Source: Trichomonas vaginalis G3
Taxonomy: Eukaryota; Parabasalia; Trichomonadida; Trichomonadidae
Direction: 5' to 3'
NCBI RefSeq assembly: GCF_026262505.1
Contig: NC_067204.1
Coordinates: forward strand, 124,001-188,000
Length of the DNA: 64,000 nt
In this document: positions 1-7,292 of the stretch, piece after piece
Layout of the letters: the number at the start of each line of letters is the position of its first letter
How positions within the stretch are numbered: the stretch's first letter is position 1
Made by a program: the position numbers and the translations under genes
The notes under the pieces: generated by a model
The model's input: the letters and a program-made list of their open reading frames with translations, nothing else
The model's database searches: none
What the model was told of the DNA's origin: nothing

Positions 1-119
1 TCATAGACTTTTATGGGTCTTCCCTTCCTATATTTAAAATTCTTCGAAACTCTCCAACCATATCTTTCTAACTCTGCTTTTATTCTAGCAGACTTTCTAT
101 CCATTCTATGCGGGGGCAT
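1..119 (-). CDS. small basic Maverick protein, cut by window edge
   Basis: An open frame of 39 codons runs off the left edge from an ATG at 119. The visible part is rich in Arg and Lys, beginning MPPHRMDRKSARIKAE, and contains the local string RKGRP further on. It follows the 188-aa gene on the same strand by about 30 bp and so belongs to the same tightly packed minus-strand gene series. A basic DNA-condensing or virion-core protein would fit the composition, but that is inference only; the C-terminus lies outside the window. Confidence 0.5.
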   Translation of the reverse strand, partial: MPPHRMDRKSARIKAELERYGWRVSKNFKYRKGRPIKVY

Positions 120-150
120 TTTTATAAAAATAAAAAAAATATTTTTTTCT

Positions 151-717
151 TTACTTTACGTAACCACCAGCTACCAGAAGCCTTTGACGCCAACCCATAC
201 CAGCTAATGAAGGTTGACTAAACTTTGGTTTTGGTTTATCTTCAGTTTTTGGCTCACCTTCTTCTATCGGTTTTTCGTCACTTTTCGGTTCCTCTGACTT
301 TACCTCACTTGCAGGTATGGTTGTGTCGTCAACATCTTCATAAATATCATATGCCATTTGTTTTTGTTTTCCTTTCAACTTTTTGTGTTTGTTGTAAAGT
401 TTAGAATATTTCGACTCTAAGTCAATGAGATGTTCTATAATGAACTGTTGGTCAGTGAAGAATACCTTCCCATCTGTTGTCTCTTTAACTCCTTCAGACT
501 TCAATATTTTATTTGTGAGAGTCTGTTTCTTTTTTGAGATACTAGCCGTTCCATTTCTATGAAAAGTGACTTTATAGTTAGGGTTTGTATTTCCAGACCT
601 GGCACTTTCTATTATTGAATTTTTCTCTTCATCTGTAAGTTCTTTGACAGGTTTTGACAATGGTTCTGAACTTTTTGTTTGTGGTGTCAAATCTACCGTT
701 TCAACTTCTTCGGTCAT
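151..717 (-). CDS. 188-aa charged Maverick protein, function unknown
   Basis: The complete frame starts at an ATG directly after the 17-bp leader shared with its upstream neighbour. The N-terminal ~60 residues are Thr/Glu-rich, the middle (~residues 80-125) is Lys-rich and helix-prone (SKYSKLYNKHKKLKGKQKQ), and the C-terminal third is an acidic Pro/Glu/Lys linker ending in a short, more hydrophobic tail (WRQRLLVAGGYVK). I do not recognise a family. The composition suggests a largely disordered scaffold or virion-associated protein. It is third in a co-directional series (133 aa, 51 aa, 188 aa, partial basic protein) with gaps of about 19-31 bp, which argues for a real gene. Confidence 0.65.
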   Translation of the reverse strand: MTEEVETVDLTPQTKSSEPLSKPVKELTDEEKNSIIESARSGNTNPNYKVTFHRNGTASISKKKQTLTNKILKSEGVKETTDGKVFFTDQQFIIEHLIDLESKYSKLYNKHKKLKGKQKQMAYDIYEDVDDTTIPASEVKSEEPKSDEKPIEEGEPKTEDKPKPKFSQPSLAGMGWRQRLLVAGGYVK

Positions 718-734
718 TTCATCTCAGTAAAAAA
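718..734 (-). promoter_or_regulatory. 17-bp leader directly upstream of the 188-aa gene
   Basis: Read on the minus strand this is TTTTTTACTGAGATGAA immediately before the ATG. The identical 17 bp occurs before the 51-aa gene at 893-909. As the gap between the genes is only 19 bp, this sequence must hold any dedicated initiator and the whole 5' leader. An element-specific initiator, or a processing or re-initiation signal, is inferred. Confidence 0.45.
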
Positions 735-736
735 TT

Positions 737-892
737 TTAGTTTGGTTTGTTTTCAACTGGTTGTTTAGGTTTTTTAAGTCGGTCTAAAACTTCCTGAGGT
801 ATAGGAAGAACTTGACAAACACGTGGTTGTGTAACTGCTGGAAGCCGACAAATCCATCTTGAACCCATTTGTCTCAATGCTGTATTGTTCAT
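737..892 (-). CDS. 51-aa small Maverick protein
   Basis: A short frame of 51 residues from an ATG at 892 to a stop at 737. It is supported by its position: it fills exactly the space between the 133-aa and 188-aa genes, leaving 19-bp gaps on both sides, and it has the same 17-bp leader as the next gene. The protein (MNNTALRQMGSRWICRLPAV, then a Pro/Lys-rich tail ending KPVENKPN-like) has no recognisable family. A small virion or morphogenesis peptide is possible; function unknown. Confidence 0.55.
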   Translation of the reverse strand: MNNTALRQMGSRWICRLPAVTQPRVCQVLPIPQEVLDRLKKPKQPVENKPN

Positions 893-909
893 TTCATCTC
901 AGTAAAAAA
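893..909 (-). promoter_or_regulatory. 17-bp leader directly upstream of the 51-aa gene
   Basis: An exact second copy of the 17-bp sequence found at 718-734, again abutting the ATG. Two identical copies before two unrelated coding sequences argue for function (initiator or leader) rather than chance. Confidence 0.45.
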
Positions 910-911
910 CT

Positions 912-1313
912 TTACATTCCCCACGTTTGAGGCGGTTGAGGTTGGTTATTGTTTACCCATTGTTGTGCATGGTTATATCCTCTGTTAAAGAATCTTTCAC
1001 CTTGGTCCATATAGTGCCCTGCTTGGTTATAGTAGTCATTTGCTTTGTTATAGTAGTTTCCTGCTTCTCTTCCTACATTGTCCATCCATCCTTGAACTTT
1101 TCCTCTTGTTTCAGGATTTGGAATAAGATTTGTTGCATCTCGTGCTACCTCCCAACCTTTCTGTACAGTTTGTATAATAGGTTGTGCTTTCTCTTTCAGT
1201 ATACCTAATGTACTCAAAATCTTCCTTCCAATTCCAAATGCACCTCTGGCTATTGTTCCCACTGCGGGCAAAAATCTGGATGCAACTCCTGCTAATGCGC
1301 CAAATAAACCCAT
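912..1313 (-). CDS. 133-aa Gly/Ala-rich MG-start virion-type protein
   Basis: The protein starts MGLFGALAGVASRFLPAVGT, a glycine directly after Met followed by small and hydrophobic residues. This matches an N-myristoylation context and an amphipathic or membrane-active N-terminus as seen in minor virion proteins of adeno-like and Polinton-like viruses. The C-terminal half has tyrosine/asparagine-rich repeats (YYNKANDYYNQAGHYMDQG) and a Pro/Gln tail. It is divergent to the integrase gene, with only 16 bp between the two ATGs, and heads the minus-strand series 133-51-188 aa. A comparable MG-start remnant lies at 4422-4665 and a Gly/Ala-rich protein at 53963-54355 in the other Maverick. The role is inferred from composition and context. 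Confidence 0.6.
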   Translation of the reverse strand: MGLFGALAGVASRFLPAVGTIARGAFGIGRKILSTLGILKEKAQPIIQTVQKGWEVARDATNLIPNPETRGKVQGWMDNVGREAGNYYNKANDYYNQAGHYMDQGERFFNRGYNHAQQWVNNNQPQPPQTWGM

Positions 1314-1329
1314 TTCTTATAGGATAAAA
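1314..1329. promoter_or_regulatory. 16-bp divergent spacer between virion peptide and integrase genes
   Basis: The two head-to-head ATGs are separated by TTCTTATAGGATAAAA, a near-palindrome of the form TTnTTAT..ATAAAA. Spacers of almost the same length and form lie at 3544-3560, 55461-55476 and 58359-58375, so this is likely a shared bidirectional initiator. Confidence 0.5.
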
Positions 1330-2289
1330 ATGACGAATCCAAACAAGGACCCGTATGTTTCTAAAGCAACAAAGAAAGCACTCATGGTAAAAATCTTTAG
1401 TTCAACACCAAATGCTTGGTTTATGGATATCTTGGAAAACATTCCGAGGTATAGAGAAGATGGACCACCATACTGGCTAATATTTGTCGGTCAAAACACA
1501 AGATACTGTGAAGCTATACCATTACAGTCCAAAAATATTTTAGATGTGAAAACTGCTTTGACAATATTCGTTGACAAATACCATCCAACAAAACTGACAT
1601 CTGACTGTGAACGTTCTTTCAAATCAGACGATATTAAAAACTATCTGCGTTCAAAAAATGTAAACCAATATTTCATTGTCGACCAAAACCATTCTGCTCT
1701 TGGTGTCATTGACAGTTGTATAAAAATCTTAAGAGACTTAAATCAACCACAAGGTGGTGAGGTAGATGAAATGTCATATGACGACAAATACAGACATTTC
1801 TCCATGGCAAAGATGAGACAAGTTTTAAATATTTACAATAGCCGTAAACAAAAAGGTTTGGGAAACCACTCCCCCGAAGAAATGAAAAACAACCCCGACT
1901 TAGAGAAAGACTATATATTTAATAGTTTAGTCAAAAGAGACAAACAAGAAAGAATGCCAGGCTTCAAACTTAAGAAAGGTGACAAAGTAAAAATAGAAAT
2001 ACCTAAACGCGACCCATATGAAAATACTATTGACTATGACAACAATGGGAACTCGACAGGTACTCACGTTCGTGTTCGTAAAAATAGAAGAAAGTATACA
2101 AGAGAATATTATGAAGTTTTAGGCAAACATGGCAAAATGTACAGACTGCAAGCAGAAGATAAAACTACTATTGTCAGACCTCGTTTCAAACTTGTCAAAG
2201 TTCAAGGTGGTATACTTTCAAAGACAGTTCCTAACAAATATAAGACAACTCCTGACGAATATGCTAAAGAAGTGGAACATGACGACTAA
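1330..2289 (+). CDS. Maverick/Polinton integrase (retroviral-type rve core)
   Basis: A 319-aa protein that resembles the c-integrase of Mavericks, which inserts the element into the host genome. The catalytic core shows the WFMDILE block near residue 34, a conserved LTSDCERSF block near residue 98, and an NHSALGVIDSCIKILRD block matching the NH-LG-I--FI-TLRD signature of trichomonad Maverick integrases. The C-terminal ~90 residues (KGDKVKIEIPKRDP, then TREYYEVLGKHGKMYRLQ) resemble the SH3/chromo-like DNA-binding tail of the family. It is divergent from the 133-aa gene and convergent with the fibre gene; its TAA overlaps the fibre gene's stop within the tetranucleotide CTAA. A second, broken integrase lies at 61151-62230. 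Confidence 0.85.
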   Translation: MTNPNKDPYVSKATKKALMVKIFSSTPNAWFMDILENIPRYREDGPPYWLIFVGQNTRYCEAIPLQSKNILDVKTALTIFVDKYHPTKLTSDCERSFKSDDIKNYLRSKNVNQYFIVDQNHSALGVIDSCIKILRDLNQPQGGEVDEMSYDDKYRHFSMAKMRQVLNIYNSRKQKGLGNHSPEEMKNNPDLEKDYIFNSLVKRDKQERMPGFKLKKGDKVKIEIPKRDPYENTIDYDNNGNSTGTHVRVRKNRRKYTREYYEVLGKHGKMYRLQAEDKTTIVRPRFKLVKVQGGILSKTVPNKYKTTPDEYAKEVEHDD

Positions 2290-3543
2290 GCATTTCTATA
2301 CCATGCGTAAACTGTCATGTAAGGTGGCATGTAGTCTTTACTTTGTCCCGTTGTTTGTGTATATCCTGAAACGCGATGTGTATGGTTTCCATCTCCCTGT
2401 GTGCTACCCCAGAAACAATTTATAGCAAACTGAACGTTGTCTTTAACATCATATCCTTTACCTTTTTTCATTGCTGACCAATCCCAAAATCTATGTTTAT
2501 GCCAACCTGCTTGAGATGTACTTAAATCTATGTAGTGACTGTGTGCAGGTAAGTTTTCACCTGAAATCGTTTTACTTCCACCTGTTTCCTTTGAAGAGTT
2601 TGCACAATACAAAAACCTGTCGACTATTTGAGTCCAAGTTCCAAAACCAAGTACTACTTCTGGTCTGGTAGAGTTCATTGACGTGTAAATAGAACCTATA
2701 GGATATACTGTTTGAAGTATTTCTGTCTTTAACGTTTGAAGCTCTGTTTTGTCAGCTTTTTTAACTAACTCATCGTTAACATATGTTTTGTCAGCTTTTT
2801 TATCTAACTCAACGTTAACATATGTTTTGTCAGCTTTGTTGTCATATAAATCTTGAGCAGTGAATTTAACTTTGTTTTCATCCTCCATGACATAGACATT
2901 TCTACATCTAGTGTATTTCATCGTCGTTATGTCTTCATCCGATGTTAAACCTTGTGGAAAGTTAGGAGGTTTCCAAAGTAGTACATCCCCACCAGTTCCA
3001 TCAGGTTCTTCAACCGTTCCTGCAATATTTTCTATACCAACAGTTGCGAAGAAATCGTGTGTATGAGTCTTTTTAGAATATTCTTTGTCAGCTCTTGTCA
3101 CTTCACTTGACATTTTATTGTCAACATATGTTTTATCCGCTTTGTCATCTAACATTGCTGGTAGTTCATCTACGTCATAGATGTTATGTGTATGGTGTTT
3201 TTGTGGGTATGTTCTATCTGTCCATGCGAGAATATAGTCTCTTGTTGCATCTACATACTCTTTGTCAGCTTTGTTGTCAACATCTGCTTTCAAAAGAAGT
3301 TCATCTATAGGTTTCTCGTTTAAAGTTCCTTTTGTTGGATTTATACAAACAGTATGGTTCTTATTGTCTTGAAACAGAAACTCATCTGTCAATGGGTTTA
3401 ATGTCAGTTTTAAGTTTCCTTCTTTCAATGACTCAGATATCTTAGAATAGTTTGAAAAGTTTGTTGTGTTCTTTATTTAGAGCTTGTATAATGAGTTGTC
3501 GGTTGTGTTGTATTTCTCTCATAGACGCTGTTTCTTTCGACAT
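2286..3543 (-). CDS. tail-fibre-like protein with phage gp10-type tip (fossil)
   Basis: The C-terminal ~150 residues carry the block YPIGSIYTSMNSTRPEVVLG followed by FGTW, then GGSKTISGENLPAHSHYIDL with scattered HxH pairs and a terminal MPPYMTVYAWYR. This is the layout of the tip domain of phage tail fibres and baseplate gp10/tail-collar proteins. The stem contains repeated KADKTYVD / ADK-x-H-x-H modules (for example HTHNIYDVDELPAMLDDKAD) typical of trimeric fibres. In a Maverick it would serve as a host-attachment spike. It is convergent with the integrase and divergent from the plus-strand gene starting at 3561 across a 17-bp spacer. The copy appears broken about once in its N-terminal part. 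The fibre at 59436-61091 has the same tip on a different stem. Confidence 0.75.
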
Positions 3544-3560
3544 TTTATTCTAGATAAAAT
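3544..3560. promoter_or_regulatory. 17-bp divergent spacer upstream of fibre gene
   Basis: TTTATTCTAGATAAAAT separates the fibre ATG (minus) from an ATG at 3561 (plus). It is almost identical to the spacer at 58359-58375 (TTTATTCTCATTAAAAT) in the other Maverick. It is near-palindromic, which fits a bidirectional initiator. Confidence 0.5.
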
Positions 3561-4330
3561 ATGCTTTCAATAGAAAAAGAAAATTCAAGAGTTGCTACAA
3601 CTAAAACCATTAGATGAACTTTTTACTAATGTCGGTCAAAAGTTTGAGACAGAGACCGTAAAACATGAAGGCTATCGTTTTGACTACCCTTAAGATGGTT
3701 AAGAGACCCATCCGTCACAAAAGCTATTGGCTTTCGTAGAATTTGAAGTTCATTTCAGAAGCCATACATGGTTTCCCATTTACGGTCGCTTTTGAAGTTC
3801 GATACTATAACAAAAGAAAACGTATGTATGAGAAATTTGAACAGGGAAAAACTTTTACAAGTGAATTTGCTTGTAAACTTAGAAACAACTCTTCAAGTTT
3901 TCAAGAAAAAATAAACGATATCTATCTCGAATATGCAAACAGTACAACATTGACGAAGGAGAGTACCATCTCGATATTATATATGACAGGAAAAATGCAA
4001 CTGTTAAAATTCAATAGAATAGAAGACCTTGGAGAAGACGTTTATATTTCTACAAAATATAACAACTTGGCATGGTATAGATTTTTTGAGGATGTTAAAT
4101 CAGCCTGCAGAATATCCAGTACACCCGAACTTTTATGAAGTCGAAAACCCTAATGGAACATATGAAAATGTTTTTCGACTCAGATGCTATTATAGTTCAT
4201 GCTTCATTTTCTGTGTGCACAAAACTCTTCTTTTTATGCTTGGCAAATGACTTTTACGAAAACCTACAAAGCTATATGAACACCGAGTGGAAGTATTTCA
4301 GACTTTCAAGTATGGTTTAAACAGATGGAA
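3561..4330 (+). pseudogene. unidentified Maverick gene remnant
   Basis: Plus-strand coding-like sequence begins at an ATG 17 bp from the divergent fibre gene. The longest readable part contains aromatic and basic stretches (for example FTVAFEVRYYNKRKRMYEKF) and ends before the minus-strand genes at 4.4 kb. I cannot assign a family; a fragment of a replication or virion gene is possible. It looks broken several times. Confidence 0.4.
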
Positions 4331-4421
4331 GAAAGAGAATAGTTCCATTTACCATGCGTTTTACTTAGAACTTAGTCTCTATAAACTACTATCAAACGTA
4401 TCGAACGGTAAAAATATAATT

Positions 4422-4665
4422 TTAATACGGTTGAGGTGTTGGATTTGGTTGCCAACTTGACTGTGGTGCAGGTTCAGGCTGTTGTATAACAGGAGCTTGT
4501 TCTTCTGGTTCAGGGTCTTTAGGTATAATACCAACGAACTGACCTACTCTTTTGGCAATATTTTTGACTCCGTTCCAAATTCCTCTTCCGACGGTTTTTA
4601 TTCCATTCCATATACCTCTTCCAACATTTCGAAAGAAGTTTTCCTATTCTTCCAAAGAAACCCAT
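4422..4665 (-). pseudogene. small MG-start virion-type peptide (fossil)
   Basis: A minus-strand sequence of about 80 codons begins MGFFGR and later contains repeated GRGIWNG-type segments, a basic stretch and a Pro/Gln-rich tail ending NPTPQPY. The layout (MG start, Gly/Trp amphipathic repeats, Pro/Gln tail) matches that of the 133-aa protein at 912-1313, so it is probably another minor virion or membrane-active peptide. It appears broken about once. Confidence 0.4.
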
Positions 4666-4683
4666 TTTACTATATGTAAAAAT

Positions 4684-5045
4684 CTAATGTCCACCTAGTC
4701 TCTTACGTTTCCTTCTGAGTTCCATAGCATTCTTTAACTGGAGCTCATACATTCTATTTCTCCTCTGGTAGAAAACATACTCTGGGTCAACTCCTGTGTC
4801 GCGTCATCTGCATAGAGTTGTTTATATCCCACTTCGGGGTTTGTATAAAACTCTTTCCATCTCATATTTGCATACCATGGTGGTAAGCCTAACGCAGCGT
4901 CATTTGACATGGCAGTTTGCATTTGTACATCTGTTGGCACTTGACCATAGTTTGCCATTGCAGTTTGTATTCTAACTTCATTTGGAATATTCTCTGGGTT
5001 TGGTTGTCCAGGTTGCTGTGCATTCGCTAAGTTCTGTGCGTCCAT
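4684..5045 (-). CDS. ~115-aa Gln/Asn-rich Maverick protein, unknown (fossil)
   Basis: Starts MDAQNLANAQQPGQPNPENI and contains two copies of a VxxQTAM(S/A)N module (residues ~24-50), then WYANMRWKEFYTNPEVGYKQ and a strongly basic end (RRKRKR). The ATG is preceded by the leader motif ATTTTTATCTAATATTAA, which resembles one half of the 16-17-bp divergent spacers. No family is recognised; appears broken about once near the end. It lies between the small virion-type peptide and the 43-aa membrane peptide on the same strand. Confidence 0.45.
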
Positions 5046-5068
5046 TTAATATTAGATAAAAATATCTC

Positions 5069-5200
5069 TTACGAGTACATATGCTGAACATTTGCTGGTA
5101 TTGGTTCATCTTCATATTCTCTATATCTTTCTGCCACGTCAAATAAGTAAATGACACAATGGAAAAAACCTAAAACTAACAATCCGATTTCAAACCACAT
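5069..5200 (-). CDS. 43-aa membrane peptide overlapping the methyltransferase gene
   Basis: A short frame from an ATG at 5200 encodes MWFEIGLLVLGFFHCVIYLF followed by an acidic tail (REYEDEPIPANVQHMYS). Residues ~4-20 form one convincing transmembrane helix. Its start lies inside the last codons of the methyltransferase gene, overlapping by 25 bp in a different frame. The frame ends neatly before the next gene start at 5045. Overlap plus a clean membrane helix make it a plausible small virion-membrane or holin-like peptide, but the function is unknown. Confidence 0.5.
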   Translation of the reverse strand: MWFEIGLLVLGFFHCVIYLFDVAERYREYEDEPIPANVQHMYS

Positions 5201-6003
5201 TTACTTACCAATAAAATTTCTTTGTTATGACACTTTTTCCGGTTTATAGGACCTCTCTCATATTCTATCTTATCGTATCTAAACTCATAGTCATGTATGT
5301 CCTCTAACCATCTCATGACACTTTCCAAACCACTTTTATCGGATGTAAAGTAAAAGCATGGATGGTTATGTAAAACGTCTAAAGTTTCTAAAGAGTCTCT
5401 CAAAGTCCAGTCTACTTGGTATTGAAAATCATATGTGTTATAGAACGGCGGGTCCACTATAAAGAAAACATTTTCCTTGTCTTTATATTTTTCATACAAC
5501 TCTGTCCAATGACATCTCACAAACTCTATACCCTCAATATATTTTTCTATGTCCTCTTTGAAAACATTTGTATAGTTAAGATATAAAACGTTTGACATAA
5601 GTGTTTCAATGTCATGAACTCTTATAGAACCACTATATAATAGTCTAGAAGATATACTATCCCAGTCAATATACTCTGCTTTTTTCAAAACCTCTCTGAC
5701 AGTATTTTTCTTATCTAATGGTATACGTTCCATCTTACCTATAGGTATCTTTTCTTTTAACTCTTTCAATATTTTGTTTGTGTCTGGTATATGTTTGAGA
5801 CGGTTCATATAGTTGTCAAAGTCATTGCATATAATCTTTGAGTCAGGAAATATTGTATGGCACAAATGAGATATATAGAAACTTCCACCGAACAAATCTA
5901 CAAATGTTAGACCATTCGGTAGTTTCTTAAGTTCTCTCAATAGAATATCTTTACATCTACTCTTATTTCCAAAGAAGGGTAACGGTGGTTTTGTAAAATT
6001 CAT
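5176..6003 (-). CDS. D12-class N6-adenine DNA methyltransferase (Dam-like)
   Basis: A 275-aa protein predicted to transfer a methyl group from S-adenosylmethionine to adenine N6 in DNA. Visible motifs: the N-terminal SAM-pocket block PPLPFFGNKSR (residues ~6-16, equivalent to the P-x-x-W-x-G-G-K motif X of Dam/D12 enzymes), motif I VDLFGGS (35-41), an acidic NDFD block (60-63) and the catalytic motif IV VDPPFYN (183-189). The length agrees with the family. I chose the Met at 6003 rather than an in-frame Met at 6057 because it matches the family's N-terminus and follows an A/T-rich TATATATAAA leader. A five-half-site cassette lies 66-113 bp upstream. Dam-like enzymes of Maverick origin and 6mA are known in T. 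vaginalis. The target sequence cannot be read from the protein. Confidence 0.85.
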   Translation of the reverse strand: MNFTKPPLPFFGNKSRCKDILLRELKKLPNGLTFVDLFGGSFYISHLCHTIFPDSKIICNDFDNYMNRLKHIPDTNKILKELKEKIPIGKMERIPLDKKNTVREVLKKAEYIDWDSISSRLLYSGSIRVHDIETLMSNVLYLNYTNVFKEDIEKYIEGIEFVRCHWTELYEKYKDKENVFFIVDPPFYNTYDFQYQVDWTLRDSLETLDVLHNHPCFYFTSDKSGLESVMRWLEDIHDYEFRYDKIEYERGPINRKKCHNKEILLVSKCGLKSDC

Positions 6004-6068
6004 TTTATATATACAATAAAAATGTTTTTTCTTCGTAAATGAGTGTAAATGACCCAAAAATATATTTT

Positions 6069-6116
6069 AGGGTAGAAGGGTATATCTACCCCGTTTTCTA
6101 CCCTCTTTTCTACCCT
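6069..6116 (+). promoter_or_regulatory. five-half-site cassette, GGGTA type, upstream of the methyltransferase
   Basis: Half-sites GGGTA at 6070 and 6078, then a TATC spacer, then inverted TACCC at 6087, 6099 and 6111. Steps are 8, 9, 12 and 12 bp. Exactly the same steps occur in the other Maverick at 62270-62315 with the half-site GGTGA. The block is followed by TTGAATTTTCATGAATTTC, also conserved at 62316 onwards. It is probably a binding site for a multimeric DNA-binding protein: operator, replication or partition site. Confidence 0.55.
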
Positions 6117-6125
6117 CTTGAATTT

Positions 6126-6380
6126 TCATGAATTTCTTCGTAAAGACTTTGTCAAGACTTCTTCGTAAAGACTTTGTTAAGACTTCTTCGTAAAGACTTT
6201 GTCAAGACTTCTTCGTAAAGACTTTGTTGAGACTTCTTCGTAAAGACTTTGTTGAGACTTCTTCGTAAAGACTTTGTTGAGACTTCTTCGTAAAGACTTT
6301 GTTGAGATTTCTTCGTAAAGACTTTGTCAAGACTTCATCGTAAAGACTTTGTTGAGATTTCTTCGTAAATGACCCTAGTA
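6126..6380. repeat. 25-bp tandem repeat array
   Basis: About ten copies of a 25-bp unit with core CTTCGTAAAGACTTTGT, varying mainly at TCAA/TTAA/TTGA. Period was measured by successive CTTCG positions (6136, 6161 and so on). An open frame through it (SLRRNLNKVFTKKSQQ) is a by-product because 25 bp is not a multiple of 3 and cycles frames. Related blocks lie at 6505-6630, 6770-6895 and 7030-7175, alternating with the cassettes. Confidence 0.85.
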
Positions 6381-6416
6381 GTATATTTTTGGTGTAAATT
6401 TCATGAAAATTCAAGA

Positions 6417-6463
6417 GGGTAGAAATGAGGGTAGAAAACGGGGTAGATATACCCTTCTACCCT
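6417..6463 (-). promoter_or_regulatory. five-half-site cassette, GGGTA type, inverted copy
   Basis: Reverse orientation relative to 6069-6116: GGGTA at 6418, 6429 and 6441, GATA spacer, TACCC at 6450 and 6458. Together with the forward copy it brackets the 25-bp repeats as a large inverted repeat (arms also share the ATATATTTTTGG and AATTTTCATGAA flanks). Confidence 0.55.
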
Positions 6464-6679
6464 AAAATATATTTTTGGTCATTTACACTCATGAACTTTC
6501 TTGTCTATGTTTTGTTAAGACTTCTTCGTAAAGACTTTGTTGAGACTTCTTCGTAAAGACTTTGTTGAGATTTCTTCGTAAAGACTTTGTCAAGACTTCA
6601 TCGTAAAGACTTTGTTGAGATTTCTTCGTAAATGACCCTAGTAGTATATTTTTGGTGTAAATTTCATGAAAATTCAAGA

Positions 6680-6724
6680 GGGTTGAAAAGAGGGTAGAAA
6701 ACGGGGTAGATATACCTTCTACCC
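6680..6724 (-). promoter_or_regulatory. half-site cassette, GGGTA type, second inverted copy
   Basis: GGGTT at 6680, GGGTA at 6692 and 6704, GATA spacer, a shortened TACC, then TACCC at 6720. Same geometry as its neighbours with one substituted and one shortened half-site. Confidence 0.5.
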
Positions 6725-6941
6725 TAAATATATTTTTGGGTCATTTACACTCATGAAATTTCTTGTCTATGTTTTGTTAAGACTTCTTCGTAAAGATTTT
6801 GTTGAGACTTCTTCGTAAAGACTTTGTTGAGATTTCTTCGTAAAGACTTTGTTGAGATTTCTTCATAAAGACTTTGTCAAGACTTCATCGTAAATGGACC
6901 CTAGTAGTATATTTTTGGTGTAAATTTCATGAAAATTCAAG

Positions 6942-6989
6942 AGGGTAGAAAAGAGGGTAGAAAACGGGGTAGATATACCCTTCTACCCT
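6942..6989 (-). promoter_or_regulatory. half-site cassette, GGGTA type, third inverted copy
   Basis: GGGTA at 6943, 6955 and 6967, GATA spacer, TACCC at 6976 and 6984. Steps 12, 12, 9 and 8 bp are the exact mirror of the forward cassette at 6069. Confidence 0.55.
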
Positions 6990-7197
6990 AAAATATATTT
7001 TTGGGTCATTTACACTCATGAACTTTCTTGTCTATGTTTTGTTAAGATTTCATCGTAAAGACTTTGTTGAGATTTCTTCGTAAAGACTTTGTCAAGACTT
7101 CATCGTAAAGACTTTGTTGAGATTTCTTCATAAAGACTTTGTCAAGACTTCATCGTAAATATTTTGTTGAGATTTCATTTATACTCATTCATCCTCA

Positions 7198-7231
7198 GGG
7201 CTAGAAGGCACGAAGTGCCTGGGAGCCCCAC

Positions 7232-7291
<60 letters not shown>
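7198..7291. other. nested hairpin followed by a 57-nt T-run
   Basis: GGGCTAGAAGGCACGAAGTG continues to CCTGGGAGCCC, giving an outer GGGCT/AGCCC stem and an inner GGCAC/GTGCC stem. After CACTAC comes an unbroken run of 57 T (7235-7291). Read on the minus strand this is a poly(A) tract followed by a hairpin. It marks the junction between the Maverick repeat cluster and the transposon region. An inserted RNA-derived 3' end or simple homopolymer growth are both possible. Confidence 0.6.

Positions 7292-7292
<1 letters not shown>

Larger units (their letters stand above)
1..7190. mobile_element. Maverick/Polinton element, left copy (partial, fossil)
   Basis: This stretch carries the gene set of a trichomonad Maverick/Polinton: a retroviral-type integrase, a tail-fibre-like protein with a phage baseplate-type tip, small glycine-rich MG-start virion-type peptides, an adenine methyltransferase and several short acidic or basic proteins. 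Most genes are on the minus strand; the integrase and one unidentified gene are on the plus strand. The window begins inside the element, and no polymerase, ATPase or capsid gene is recognisable in this part. The right side (6.06-7.19 kb) is a cluster of 25-bp tandem repeats and half-site cassettes, possibly near the element end, but I could not identify a terminal inverted repeat. The copy is moderately preserved: most genes are open and a few look broken about once each. Confidence 0.85.
6390..7190. repeat. ~265-bp composite tandem repeat (cassette plus 25-bp repeats)
   Basis: Three successive modules each contain GTAAATTTCATGAAAATTCA, an inverted cassette, ATTTACACTCATGAA and several 25-bp repeats. 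Module starts at about 6390, 6655 and 6918 give a ~265-bp period. The modules are nearly identical, implying recent duplication at this end of the element. Confidence 0.8.

Noticed and set aside
6126-7190. CRISPR-like regularly spaced repeats
   Set aside because: The repeats are directly tandem with no unique spacers, and the genome is eukaryotic; they are part of a Maverick flank.
7198-7291. Rho-independent terminator (hairpin plus T-run)
   Set aside because: Bacterial terminators have short T-tracts; a 57-nt T-run in a trichomonad transposon junction is better explained as a homopolymer or poly(A)-derived insertion.
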